Origin: Palaemon carinicauda
Taxonomy: Eukaryota > Arthropoda > Malacostraca > Decapoda > Palaemonidae
DNA length: 64,000 bases
Assembly: GCF_036898095.1 (NCBI RefSeq)
Contig: NC_090728.1
Location: 93,787,904-93,851,903, forward strand
Direction of reading: 5' to 3'
In this document: positions 22,208 through 40,935 of the stretch, in pieces
How the letters are laid out: the number at the start of each line of letters is the position of its first letter
How positions within the stretch are numbered: position 1 is the first letter of the stretch
Translations under genes and position numbers: made by a program
The notes under the pieces: model-generated
Seen by the model: only the letters and a program-made list of their open reading frames with translations
The model's database searches: none
What the model was told of the DNA's origin: nothing

Positions 22208-22503
22208 AGAAGGATGTCCTAGAGGGCGCGCGTGGTAGGTGTCGTTGGGGAGTTCAACCATGTTATCTAGGGCCTGTCACGGCCCTCCCCATTGATGAAG
22301 GGATTATCTAAATGGAAGACAACCTGTGAATAGTGGTTTACACACGCCTTTGTTTAATACACGACACCTACAAGGTGTTCGCGCGAGGGTTGTAACCTCT
22401 GCATTCCATGCTTTTATCTTTCTCTAGTATATTTGGAAGATTTATATTAGGAAAGGTATAAGGAAGGACCTTTCTCACCGGCCGTCACAGGCCCCCCAGA
22501 AAA
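22208..22503. repeat. DIRS A right inverted terminal repeat (5' end of element)
   Basis: Reverse complement of the left repeat, ending GGCCCCCCAGAAAA at 22503. The promoter for the minus-strand transcript should lie in or near this repeat, but no specific promoter element can be identified. Confidence 0.92.
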
Positions 22504-25500
22504 TAGTATTATAATTTAAAATAATAATCACTGTTTAAGGAAATGAAATTTATCGCAAAAACTCAAAACTTCTAGATATTTATTTTTGCATTTTCATTTA
22601 AACTTCAATTTCCCTGTAACATGTCAACTTTTTTTTTACTGTAATGTCATAAATTTTGTGTTTGAGAGTTCAGCAATCCATTTCACTGACATAGTTCAGA
22701 TTTTTCAAAATACAGTATATGAAACCATTTTCCACAAGCCACATTTTCTAACAAAATCTTTTAGTTGAAATCACTGCATCATACAGAAGGATTTTATCAA
22801 TACACAATTAATAATTTATTCATTATTTATTTTGCTATCTGTCTAGTTAATTTGTTGTCTTATATCTAAAACATCACAATTACACATCTAGCTGCTGTGT
22901 TAATCTACAAATGCCCTTCAAGAGCTATTCCATTACAATTTCTACTGTACATTTGGACGGATATCTTTGATAACAGGTCTGAATTAACAGTTGTGCTTGA
23001 CTACATGGCTGATAAGGCACCTACTTTCTAAGACACAAAGACCTTTCAAGTACATTTTCCCAAGTAACTTCCTCTCTAATGAGAAAGCAATGTAATTGAA
23101 TCTAATTGTCTATCAAAGCTTTAAAAGTTTACTAATAATATTGAAGTACCTTGTCTCTTAAACATATTTACTGTACTAGTTAATAAGAATAAGGACTGCA
23201 AAAATCCTTCAGTATAACCAACTAGAGGCATGTTTTCTAAAGCCCTCAAAATACACAAGTTTTACTCCCATTAGTTCTTGAATTTCCAATATCCACCGAC
23301 ACAAAAATAGAATAAACAATTGTTTATATAAAAACACCTTCCATAGACATAAAAATCTATTAATCATCAAATGTCTCTCTTTTATTTTATCCTCTTGATC
23401 ATGATCAATAAATCCTAACTGCTGGTGACCAGTCTTCCTGTAACCTCAATCACCCCTAATTATTTCTTGCCCTTCAAGAGAAAAGTGGAGAAGGGAGGAA
23501 GATACTAATGATTATCATATTTCTTTCTCATGGGGTTTCATCATAATTATGTGTAACAAGATTACTATGTCGGGATTTCTGACTCTTACAAAGGTGGACT
23601 GAAGTGATTACCTTAGAATTGAAATTTAAATATCTAATTAATTGCCCCTTCATCTAAATTTGATAAATGAAGAAGTTGGAAACATTGAAGTTTCAGATAG
23701 TTTCTTATTAATTAATTTTCAATGTTTGATATTCGCTGTTAGTTAGGTTTTATTCCCTTCACACCCATATGTATAAGGATCCAACAAATTTCAACATTTA
23801 TATCAGCTTCGTATAATTCATGCATAGGAAACTAAACTTATTGCTTGGAATATAGTTCAAAGGGGTTCAATATTATTTCAATAATAAATGAAGATTAAAA
23901 ATTTCTGTGGAGGTACTTACAAATGCCAATAAATACAATTAATAGTTCTGCTGTGAAAACAAAAGCATTGTAAGGTAGAGAGAATTTTATAGCATTGATA
24001 TGTGCTATGGCCCATTTATGAGAGCAGACAATTCCTGGCAGGATGGGGATGGAGGGCAGAGGAAAAAAGGTGAGAACACCCAAAGTCATTCTCTGAAGAA
24101 GCAATGTTGGTCATGCAAAGTGAAGACTTGCATAGCAGTTCACTAGGTTACATATTCATCAGGAGGACCAAATTGTTCCAGTAATGTGGTGTATGATGGT
24201 AGATGCCCAGGAACAGACCACACTTCCAAACTCCATTTACATAAGGAATATGAACAAATCAAGGTGCAAAATTGCTTCAAGAACGTTATGTTGTTATCTC
24301 CTGGGCAACCATAGAACATAAGTTTAAGCTCCATGAGATGGGCCCTCCATACCTGGATTGGCAAATTCATGAATCCAACACTTCAAAAGCATGCAGAATA
24401 TGAGGCCTTTATGCAGCAGATTAAGTCTCGCAGAATGTGAGGAATTCTATGCAGGAGTTTCTCTCAAGTGCTGCAACCATTGGAACACCTGCATAACACC
24501 ACTTGAGACATGCACCTGAAAGTTGTCCAACAAGGAACAGCCTTTTAGCATTTAAAAGAGTTGTAGCTGAAGTGAATGAATCCAAAAATTACTGATGGGA
24601 ACCAACCTTAAAGAGCACAAGTGACTGGATTATCACCTTTCCTGACTTGGCTGTGGATGACAAACTTCTTGATGTATAGCATTGAAGCAACAACTCCTGT
24701 CCTTCAATGGGTACATCAACTCCTGCTATATGAAAATTTAAATGTCTTGGTACTTGTCTGAGAGGGAGGGAACAAACTGGACTTCTCCAGTGACCTGTGA
24801 TTCCCATGGACTAACAGAACTTTAGAAGAATGGCCATATTATTTCTTATATGAAGCCACAACCTGCACGTTGTCAAAGTAGCTTCAAAGATAAATGCTAA
24901 GATAGAAATCACAGTACTTTCTGCCAAACAAAGTAATGGTACTACTTTGAAGCTGAATGAAGGGAAATATGGAAGTAAGCTAATCATACCTCAACTCAAA
25001 TAACAGGAAAATTTCACTTTTGACTGGCACTTCTCACTAATTTGATGGTTTCTATACAGAATTGGGTAAGATCAAAAAGTTCTTTTCTGACGGCTCAGGT
25101 GTGTGCTCGGTCCATGAAGTTTTTGGAATGACAAAGAGGTAACTAAGCAAAAAGGAATGTTTTGTTAGCCCATTCTCCAATAAGGCAGTCTTCCTTATCC
25201 AGGCAATGAAAATTATTGCTGCTGGGGGATGGATTGATATACTGAGGCCTAGCCCTGTCTCCAAGAAGGAAAGATAAGTATTCTGAAGAACCTTAAAAAG
25301 CAGTCTCCACACCTATCCCCTTTCAATACAGGATGGGAGGAGAAGGGTTTCATCTGCAAGGGGCCACCTATATGGGAGAATTTGAAATTGATTGCTTTAG
25401 GGATCGAATGGAGAACTGAAAAGACCTGTATAGCAACTTAAAGTTGGCCCAATATCGAAGCTGAAGATTGGCCCATGTAACAGAGGATATAAACATTCCC

Positions 25501-25969
25501 CTAATACTGTTTTTAGCAAACAGAACACTGGGCATTATGGAGGGTCATGCCTGCCCGTTCAAAATGGCTATACCTTCCCTACAGAACCTCTCCTATGTAT
25601 CCATTTTCCACACCACAAACCAATACAAGACAGAATTCAGAAGAAAGGAAAATTGATGGGCACCATTGATAATGAATTCTTGGGTAAAGTAGAGGTAATG
25701 CACTTAAAATTAAGTGGCTGATTAAGTGAGAGCCTTGCAATAATGGACTAGTAGGAAATAGGGGCTGTCCATTATATAAAAAATATGTTTCCCAAAGCAT
25801 AACATCAAGCAAAATCATACTAAATTGTAAGTCAATAGGTATATAGACATGTAAATACATATAAATGATTATAGATAACTAATTATATATTAATAAAATT
25901 AAATTTTCAACTTTAAGCAAAAATAGTGAAGATACAGTACAGTAATTCACAATGATCGTAAAGTGGGGC
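22504..25969. other. AT-rich stretch with possible old repeat debris
   Basis: 22504-23890 is plain AT-rich sequence. 23895-25660 is less AT-rich and has several short open frames (for example minus-strand 24143-24370 and 24589-24807) that look like decayed coding sequence, but I could not match them to a family. No splice-bounded exon was convincing. Confidence 0.4.
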
Positions 25970-27340
25970 CCTCACAGTACAGTATTTACAGTAAACCCGT
26001 AACAATATTCAAAGCATTGTTGGTGCTTGGAATATGTGATAATGGTTGTGCTTCCTCTAATGTTGATGACTGCTGCTTCTGCTCAACGGTCGGAAAAGGC
26101 GGTGTAGAGATGGGTTCACCTTCACTTTCAATAATGGCTTGTTTAGATTTAAAGAACAAATCTAATTAAAGGTGGTTATTTTTGTACTGTTTACGAATAA
26201 TTAGTTCCATCAAAGTATGAAGGTTACCACTAGGCACCTGATATCCCAATTGGAGGTCAGATCTACCTATTTTATTTGTGTGTATCTATTTACGTACTTT
26301 AGACATTTCCAGTTTATTCACCACCTTTTCTTTTGAATCACTGCTGCTGCTTTTTGGAAAGTCAATGCTCACAAAGTTCGTAATCTCCCCAATGGTATCA
26401 GAATCTTAATCATCTAACTATTGTTTAACATTAATGGAAACAGATGTATCTTCCATAAGCAGAAAAACTTGATGAAAATCTTGAGAATCGAATAGTTCAA
26501 AGTCCAGTTTGTGATCTTCATTGATCATTAGCTTCAAGCTGTTAGCCAGTGGCTATTTTTCAGTCATTCCATGCTGCAGCAATGTAATAAAACCCCAATT
26601 TAATGTGTTAACTTTTTTATATTTTCTAATGCCCATTTGCCTCTCATGTCATCTATGATATCATCGTCTTGCAAAACTATCAAAAATTCCATCCAAATGT
26701 TTCCATTGATACAACTACTGGCATGCCATTATCCCCCCTAGAGTCATTGGGTGAATCACCGAAGTTGCATTAGGGTAATAAATCATCCTGATATGTCCAC
26801 CAAGAAGTTTCTTGGCATCAGGATAGGCCTAGTGTTGTCGATAACAACAACGGCTTTCAGTTCTTCCGGTGGGATTTTTAAAATGGAGGTCTGAAAATGC
26901 CATACAGTATTTCTTTAACAGCAAACTTTAAATACCAATCACAAAAAATTGAGATATTATATCATGAATTCTTTATGTGATAGTAATGGACTGATAATTC
27001 ATGCATCAAGTCCTTAAGGTATCAAGGCTAAGCCTATGCATACCTGAAGCATTGGCAATGAATGGAACTGAAAATATATCTTTACTAATTTTTCCTACAG
27101 AACCTTTTCCTTACTATGCATTGCCTGGGTATTATCTGGAAGTAAATGTCAACATAAAGCAGTTTCATATGCATTATAGATCCAACTCAGATCATGTTTC
27201 TTCTCATCATTGGGTTTCTTCAATTTATTACAGAACTGTTTGATAGTACTCAGGTTAGAGCTCCCCAATTCATCCACGACCACTACTACATATACCATGC
27301 CTATTTCAAAATCTCCAAAGCCACACAATGCTACCTTTGA
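25970..27340 (-). pseudogene. Jerky-like (pogo/Tigger group) transposase relic
   Basis: Minus-strand translation gives pieces of a DDE transposase in the right order. WIYNAYETALCWHLLP near 27190 is the first catalytic motif with its Asp replaced by Tyr. KAVVVIDNTRP near 26850 keeps the second Asp. YYPNATSVIHPMTLGGIM near 26740-26790 is the third motif with Asp replaced by Thr. A C-terminal segment near 26000-26160 (FKSKQAIIESEGEP) is still open. Several stops and frame breaks separate the pieces. I did not find terminal repeats. The resemblance is to the JRK/JRKL branch, but it is eye-level only. Confidence 0.7.
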
Positions 27341-27439
27341 TATTTAGTATAGTATACCCATACGAGAGGCTAATCATAGAAACAATAACCGAAAACAGAA
27401 AAAAATATACAAAGCAGCAAAATTACTAATCTGATTTCA

Positions 27440-28092
27440 TGGTAGTAGGTAGGGCAAGGCATTTGCCACCTGTTGAGTTACAACTGCTAGCGAGTTACCG
27501 AGTCCTTTGACTGATCAGTCAGTACTACATTGGATCCCTCTCTCTAGTCATGGCTCATTTCATCTTTGCCGACATATACATAGAATAGTCTGGTCTATTC
27601 TTTACACATTTTCCTCTTTCCTCATACACTTGATAACACTGAAAGTACCAAACAATTCTTCTCTCAAGAGGTTAACTAAAGCACTGAAATTGTTCAGTGG
27701 CTACTTTCCTCTACTAAGGGTGGAAGAGACTCTTTAGCTATGGTAAGCAGCTCTTCTAGGAGAAGGACACTCCAAAATCAAACCATTGTTCTCTAGTCTT
27801 GGGTAGTGACATTGCCTCTGTACCATAGTCTTCCACTGTCTTGGGTTAAAGATCTCTTGCTTGAGGGTACACTAGGGCACACTATTCTATCTTGTTTCTC
27901 TTCCTCTTGTTATTTTCAAGTTTATCTAGTTTATAAATGAAAGATTTGTTTTAATGCTATTATTGCTCTTGAACTTCTCTTTGTTTTTCCTTTCTTCACT
28001 GGGCTATTTTCCCTATTGGAGCCCTTGGGCTTATAGCATCCTGCATTTCCAACTAGGGTTGTGGCTTAGCAAGTAAAAATAATAATAATAAT
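27440..28092 (+). mobile_element. SINE-like or short LINE-derived retroelement with AAT tail
   Basis: The stretch ends in GGGCTTATAGCATCCTGC, CCAACTAGGGTTGTGGCTTA and an (AAT)n tail at 28075-28092, the signature of a retroposed sequence. I recall this 3' module as common in shrimp transcripts and genomes; that is memory, not a search. No A/B-box promoter is clear at the 5' end and the left boundary is approximate. No coding capacity is visible. Confidence 0.55.
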
Positions 28093-34189
<6,097 letters not shown>

Positions 34190-34849
34190 AAAAAGTATAT
34201 GAGTTTAATGCATTCGAGAAGCCAACTCATAACCCAAAATGCTTGTAAACCAAAACAATTTTCCCTATAAGAAATAAATGAAATGAACTTTATGCATTCT
34301 GCATGTTCATAAATACATATAAACACTCATTTCTTAAAGCTTTGTAATGTTATTTAAACAAAAATTTATAGCCCTTATCATCAGAAATGAATACAAATTA
34401 ATAATTCATAATAAAAATAGAAATATTGACAAATTAACTTGTTTCACCTTTCATGAGAGCCATGACCAACATACGACAGAGAAGGTTGTGGAGGTGGTGG
34501 TTACTGCTTGGAGGGAGAATCTCCCTCCATGAGAATATTGGGTAAAGTATCATGAGTTCTCTATCTTGAAAAGCATTTACTATCCCTAACTCAATCACTT
34601 AATTTACCTTTCTTGGATGCACTTAAATTAAATTTTAACAAGAAACCTCACAAGATAATTTTTTTTCTTTAAAACTGTATGGAAATTTGACTTAGCATTG
34701 TCCATAAATACAGTAGATTAGCTGCTTGCCCTGCCAAAGTCTTATCCTTGTGATGTGTTTCTAAAAAATTTGGCAGCTTTTCTCACAATCTTATAATTTA
34801 CCTTATTTCACTTGACTGAAAGGTTTGTCACAATGTCACTCCTCCTCAT

Positions 34850-37727
34850 ATGAAATATCTTCTACTTCCTCTTGTGGCTGTTCCTTTTGCAATTCCAACA
34901 GCGAAACATCACTGGAACATTCCCTTCGTGTATAGTTTTCTTAAGTTGTCTTCATTGGCTGGAGGATGGGCAGATACACTGTCCACAAGCAACAAGGCAT
35001 ATAGTGGGATGCTCTTGTTCTTGAGCTTCTTTTTGATAGAACCAAAACCCCATTGACCCATTAAACAAACAAAATATGGGTCACCTTAGCCTTGTTGTTT
35101 GACCTCCACATGACCTCCAGTTGCTTTTCTGTACCTTGTACTTTTTCAAGGCTTGTGGATTCTTCGAGTGATACACCAGGAAAGGTTTGATATTGCAACC
35201 CCTACTGGCATTAGCACAGAACAGCAGGGATAGATTATCTTCCATAGGTTTCTGACTAGAAATTACCTTCCCTTTGCAGTAATGAAAGATCTCCTGGGTA
35301 TCTTCTTCTAGAACAGACCGATTTCATCACGATTAAAACCTTGTTGCGGCATGTAAGACACTGAATCCACAACCCTTTTAAATTCAGATGCAAATACCTC
35401 TGCAACCTTGACATTGAATTTGTGGCCTTACCAAGTGACACAACACCATGGATACCTCTTCTTCTCTTTAAGTTTTCAAACCAGTCACAGCTTACTTTGA
35501 ATCTTTCTTTATCTTGGTCTGCTGATGTACCTGGCTAATTTTTCTAAGTCAGTATACAAAAACTTTACCTTTTCACAAATTATGTTTTCATTTATCATAT
35601 CTCCTGCTAGCTACTTCTCAGTGATCCATGTAATAAGCAAGCGCTTGACATTATCTAAAATAGACAGTGTTTTTTGTCAAAGCCAGTAGCCCTTTTACAC
35701 TATCAATTTCTTTTATGTTTTTATTCTTCTTCAGGATTGTGTAAATCGTCTATGTTGTACGATTGCACATTTTTTGTCAGCACTCCCACACGACCCTTGA
35801 TTATACAGTCAGCCTGCCCTGTATGCGAGTTTATACTTCACGATTTCATTTATAAGCGGCACAGAGTACCGCAATACCTATTCAATAAAAATTAAATATT
35901 CACAATAAAAAATCTCTCAGTGCGACTACTTCAAATAGCTGGCGCTCCTTTCCACTGGGCTTGCTTCAGACCACTTTCTTCTCTCTTAACTCAGCTTGTC
36001 CTAGGTCTCACTCTACACTATAGATCCATTTACTGTGGTAAAAATATACAGCTATATTTGAAATGAACTGAATTTTGATTAAACTGGTGCTTCACTTAGC
36101 TGTACCCAATAATAGTGCATGTAAGATTCACATTTTAGTATAGTATTTGTAAATAAAAACATAGCGAATTATAACCTTTTCCACTGTTTATGTTTATGCT
36201 TTCGAAATCAGCTGATTAAGGCATGCTACCAAAGGATATTTCATATTTCTTAATAGAAACAATTATTACTTGATCTATCATTTCCAAATTAGCATACTAA
36301 TTTCAATAGTTTTATTTGAAATACTTCTCTCTTATTTTATTTACTGTTGAGTTGAATTTCAAGTTAACCAGAGTTTCATTCATGTTTCTGGCGCATGATA
36401 ATTTATAGTTTTTAGCTCTGTGGTGGTTGATTATAAAGCTTAGGAAATTATTTATATCGTGTTATAACAAAACTAGATTCATGGTTTTCAGACACTTTGT
36501 AATGTTATCTTCTAAATTCCGCCTTTACATTTAATTACTGATTGGCACAGTCGTAGGTTCCCACTAAATTTCATTTTTGTTTGCTCCAGTTTTGGACACA
36601 GCATTCCTCGATTCCAAGCAGAATAAAAGTCATGAATATTGTTTGTTTTCTCTCCTTCATTTACAGCTTCTTAGTTTATATTTGCGAGTATATTTCCTTG
36701 AGGATCTTTCCTCCATAGTGAATCAGGGCATAATGTAAAAATGTCAATCTTATGCTACTTTGTTTACTATCGTACAATGATTGAAATACAAGCAAAACAG
36801 CCGATATCTAATTTCATTGGTCATAACAAAATAGCTGTTTCTTGTTTGATTGTTACTGTGGCTGTATGTGTTTATGCAATAATTATAACATTACTATCGA
36901 TACTATTACCATTATCTTGTAATTTTCTATCCCACTGAAATAGATGGGATAGAAATATTACTGGGTTACTGTACGATAGATGCATCAGGAATTGCACCAT
37001 GTTTCAAGATTGCTGCATAGAACTTTGTAAGAAAATGGTTAGTGGTTCTCAAATAAAATATGTACACTTGGTTAATCTTAAATTGTATACATATTATACA
37101 GACCAGTATTACACTACAGATTGTTAATGATTATTAACTACGTACTGTACTCGACAATACTGTACAGAATATAAATGCAGGCTAAGTGTGTGGTGTGTTG
37201 TCAAAGTAGTCGAGTCATCTGAACACTTACAGTACAGTTATGCTGTACTGTAGTGCTCTTACTGTACATATATTAAATAAATATACACTGAAGTATCAGT
37301 GAGTGTTATACGGTGCAGTATGACTTGATAGGAACAACAATGTTTTGTTATAATTGTATGATAACTACTCAGTAAAATTATAGCTTTGGTCAGCGCAATG
37401 ACTATGTACTGTACTATAGCCTTACCATATCTGGTACGTAGTGTACATGTGTGCACATGTACTGTATGCTTGTTGATTTAATTACACTACCTATACTGTG
37501 CTAGAAACCAAGTAAAAACAATATTAGGCAGTACTTAGTTTGTTAATTATTTGAGCATAGGCAATGGGCAGTGAATTTAGGTTAGGAGTTATCCCATCCT
37601 AGGGCACTAAAGATATGTGAATTCGCGTCTTCTCTGTTAACTAATCCTCGTGAAGAGAAGGGCCTGACATTAGCTCTATGGTTATCATTTCCTTGCTTCC
37701 TTCTTTCTTGATCCTCTTGGGGGTCAT
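34850..37727 (-). pseudogene. Tigger transposase relic, split by an insertion
   Basis: Translation begins at an ATG at 37727 (MTPKRIKKEGSKEMITIEL) and stops making sense at about 37670. It resumes left of 35804 with the helix-turn-helix remnant (STICTILKKNKNIKE near 35740). CENP-B-like pieces follow (LLITWITEK, CDWFENLKRRRGIHGVV near 35460-35640). The DDE core has NRDEIGLF near 35330 and LLLVDSVSAHPPA near 34990; the canonical Asn after the second Asp is changed. Multiple stops make it dead. The 1.86-kb gap is the nested element. Confidence 0.7.
35806..37669. mobile_element. Nested Tigger-like element inside the transposase relic
   Basis: The left end starts CAGTCAGCCTGCCCTGTATG after a TA at 35804-35805. 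The right end, read on the minus strand, is TGTCAGGCCCTTCTCTTCAC, bordered by TA at about 37670-37671. The ends are only partly alike, so the right limit is approximate to a few bases. The interior has no transposase I could recognise. Its insertion point is deduced from the outer transposase reading being interrupted on both sides. Confidence 0.5.
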
Positions 37728-38157
37728 TGTGAAGATGCTGGTCTGTATACAGTTAACTTGACATGAACAATAAAAATTGCGATTCAATAAAAAAACACAG
37801 TGTCACAACTCTACAAAAGCACACTGACAAAAACGTTTGCAAGATAACATTAGGTGATGTTGGCACGAGTACTGCAGGAGGATAGAAAGAGTTAAGGTCT
37901 GAGCAGGGGGAGATGCAGGAAAAGTCATAAAAAATTGGGGTAAAAATCATGTGAACACTAGAACACTACATCCCATGGGTGCTACGAGACTGTATTCTGC
38001 ACAGTGTTTGCTAGTCTCACCATTATTCATCCTGAAAAGGAGAAAATACGGACAGAAATTTTTGCTTGCAGACAGATACAATACATGTATACAGAAACTT
38101 TATGCTCATATACCAATTCACTCATTTACTAGTTACTCATAAACCAAGGTATTACTG

Positions 38158-38737
38158 TAAATACAATACAATAAAATGACTATCAAATATTAAACTAACA
38201 AAATACATTTCCCTAAAATTCTTGAAGAAGTAAATAAGCAGTTGGTAGCCTAGCTATCAGAGAGGTGTCCACAGGGGATGCACGTATACCAAATCCAGGT
38301 GAATTGATCATCTACTTAGTGGAACCCTGACCTAAATCCAACCTAGGCAGTTAAGTGGTCGTCAAGATGTTCCTCCGAGGATATTTCCTTAAGCAACCCA
38401 AGGCTGTGATCATCTGAGGATCCCAGTTGTAAGGCCTCCTTCTCTGTGGAGTCTAAGTCATCCTCAGATCCAAAGTCAACAACATAGATTGGGGCCTAGT
38501 CTACTAGGCCTCATCTCCGAAACCCCTAACTGCTGAAATTGGGATATCAAGACCAACAAGATCTCTGTAATCCTAGCTGGTTAAATACTCAGCAAGTCCT
38601 GCAATCTTATAAAATCCTTTCACCAACATAGAATGGAGGAAAAATTTTTCAGGGTCCCAAGCCTTACCCCAATCAGCAGAACAATCATAATGCAACTGAC
38701 TACAATCGTATCTCTATTTGGGTTAGCAGAGTTAATA
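38158..38737 (-). other. Unassigned stretch with a short acidic open frame
   Basis: On the minus strand about 38355-38500 reads VDFGSEDDLDSTEKEA and continues acidic for about 45 codons to a TAG. Stops precede it and no splice acceptor is convincing. It is probably decayed coding sequence of an unidentified element. Confidence 0.3.
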
Positions 38738-38855
38738 TATACTTTACTTACTTTACTTTAATGGCTACTTTTCCGGTCCCACACAGCAGGGGAACCCCAA
38801 TCTCTACAGGACCTCTACTTTCGTTTTACCTTATTCGTTCAGAGTATTTAACGTT

Positions 38856-38982
38856 TCATATCGCGTATTGTTCATTTAATGTTAAATCGGCACTATCAAA
38901 AGACTCATGAAATAAAGTTTTCAGTTTCCTCTTGAAAGCCTTAACGTCTTCAATCATTCGAATGTTTCGTGGGAGCTGATTA
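38856..38982 (-). pseudogene. C-terminal end of the CR1/L2-like ORF2
   Basis: On the minus strand the sequence reads NQLPRNIRMIEDVKAFKRKL and continues to a TGA at 38856. The pattern LP..IR....V..FK..L is the usual C-terminus of CR1/L2/jockey-group ORF2 proteins. It is cut at its upstream side by a Tigger end at 38985. Confidence 0.7.
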
Positions 38983-38984
38983 TA

Positions 38985-39394
38985 CAGTGGAACCTCTACA
39001 TACGAATGTCTTAACACGAATTTTCCAACATCCAAAGTAAATTTCGACCAAATTTCTGGCTCGACACCTGAAGTGTTGCTCCAACATACGAAGTAAACAA
39101 TACGCGTACGCGTGGAATTTTCTCGAAAGCGTCAACCATGGTTTGTTGTTGACGCCACTAGACGCCAGCACATCGGAGGGACGCCAATCGAGCGTCACCT
39201 TGATCAGTCCTCTCATCTCGTGCGCGTCATGTGGTTGTTCTCTATTCGCTCAGATATTAACAATGTTTTTTATCTTCCTTTTTCACGTGTTGTTTTCTGT
39301 GTTTCATAATCATGGGTCCTAACAAGCTTAGATCGGGTCGGGAAGTAGTAGTAGTGGTGAGAAAAGGAAGAAGTCAATGCTTTCATTAGAACTA
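38985..39394 (+). mobile_element. Truncated Tigger, 5' end only
   Basis: It starts CAGTGGAACCTCTACATACG after TA (38983-38984). A 330-bp leader follows, then an ATG at 39312 (MGPNKLRSG...). One frame over, EKRKKSMLSLEL is the typical Tigger transposase N-terminus. The sequence breaks at a TA (39393-39394) where the next Tigger begins; the rest of this transposon is not found in the window. Confidence 0.75.
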
Positions 39395-40135
39395 CAGTGA
39401 GCCCTCGCTACTTCGCGGTTCGACTATCGCGGATTCACCACTTCGCGGATATTTTTCATAACGCATGTATGTGCATATATCGCGGATTTTCCGGAAATTT
39501 CGAAAATACCGCGATATATGAAGACCCCAAATACGTATTTCGTTAATTCCATTAATACTGTAATTAGTAATATCTGCTCTTACTGATGGTTCATTGCATT
39601 ACATATGACATATAATTCAGTACAGAAAGAAATAAAACACGAAAAGAGAATGTGATCATACGATAATTCAGTACAGTGAACCCTCGTTTATCGCGGTAGA
39701 TAGGTTCCAGACCCGGCCACGATAGGTGAAAATCCGCGAAGTACTGTAGTGACACCATATTTACCTATTTATTTAACATGTATATTCGGACTTTTAAAAC
39801 CTTCCCTTGTACGTAGTACTGTTAACAAACTACCCTTTAATGTACAGAACACTTAATGCATGTACTACAGTACCCTAAACTAAAACAGGCACAAATATTA
39901 AAGGCGATTTTATATCATGCGTTTCCTAAACACGCTAAAAAGCACGATAAAAAATGGCAACCAATGTTTTGTTTACGTTCATCTCTGATCATAATGAAGA
40001 AACAAACTCATTTAGTGTACACATATATGTATAGGTTAGTTTTTGCACCGATTATATTGATTATACAGTATGTTGATTTTGTTATTACCAATGTTTTACT
40101 TAATTTTTCTTAGGACTTCCAAATGAAATGTTTTT

Positions 40136-40171
40136 CTTTATGACGCCGCCTGAAACGACGGCGTCATAAAG
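40136..40171. repeat. Perfect 13-bp hairpin
   Basis: CTTTATGACGCCG (40136-40148) is followed by a 10-base loop and its exact reverse complement (40159-40171). It lies in the 3' non-coding part of the Tigger element. Confidence 0.95.
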
Positions 40172-40377
40172 TACTGTACGCTCAGTAAACAACCACGCTC
40201 ACAACAAAGAAGGCATTTAACGCGCATGATGATAGTGATAAATAATGATACAGTACAGTATTTACAGTAAAAGCATTTACAAAATATGTTACCTTACAAA
40301 TATAATTTACCGTATCTATATAAAATCATACAGTACTGTACAGTACATATTGTACGTAGCAAAGCAGGAAAACAATT

Positions 40378-40640
<263 letters not shown>

Positions 40641-40935
40641 TTTACGTACGTAAATGTAAATTTTAAACAAAAAAGAATTTGATAGGTTACAACATGTAGA
40701 CTTTTAAAACCTTCCCTTTAACTTAATGCATACAGTACAGTACTAAACTATAAAACAGGCACAAATACAGTATTAGAATGTGAGAATATTAAAGTAAAAA
40801 ATAAAGATTGTTACTGTACTCACCACGAAAGAAGTTCAAGAAAAACTTGAATGATGATGGCGATGAATTTGCTGCACAGTAGAAATGATGATGATGAAGC
40901 TGATGATGTGTTCTATTGTGCAGCCAGGTAGTATT

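Larger units (their letters stand above)
14832..22503 (-). mobile_element. DIRS-type retrotransposon A, structurally complete (7.7 kb)
   Basis: DIRS elements copy through RNA and integrate with a tyrosine recombinase instead of a DDE integrase. This copy has inverted terminal repeats (14832-15154 and 22208-22503) and an internal complementary region at 15221-15308. It has three long minus-strand frames: gag, RT/RNase H and tyrosine recombinase. The outer ends were set from the internal region, which contains the reverse complement of the left end joined directly to that of the right end. No target duplication is expected or seen. All three frames are open, so this may be a recent or active copy. 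Confidence 0.93.
34190..38157 (-). mobile_element. Degenerate Tigger transposon carrying a nested insertion
   Basis: The right end reverse-complements to CAGTAATACCTTGGTTTATG, a typical Tigger terminus, followed by TA at 38158-38159. The left end near 34190 is decayed but retains a subterminal Tigger-like stretch (GCATTCGAGAAG, CTTGTAAACCAAAACAATTTT). Transposase pieces read on the minus strand and are split by the inner element at 35806-37669. Confidence 0.65.

Noticed and set aside
24143..25312. Series of short minus-strand frames that read like decayed protein
   Set aside because: I could not match them to a family and the frames do not join; reported only as possible repeat debris.
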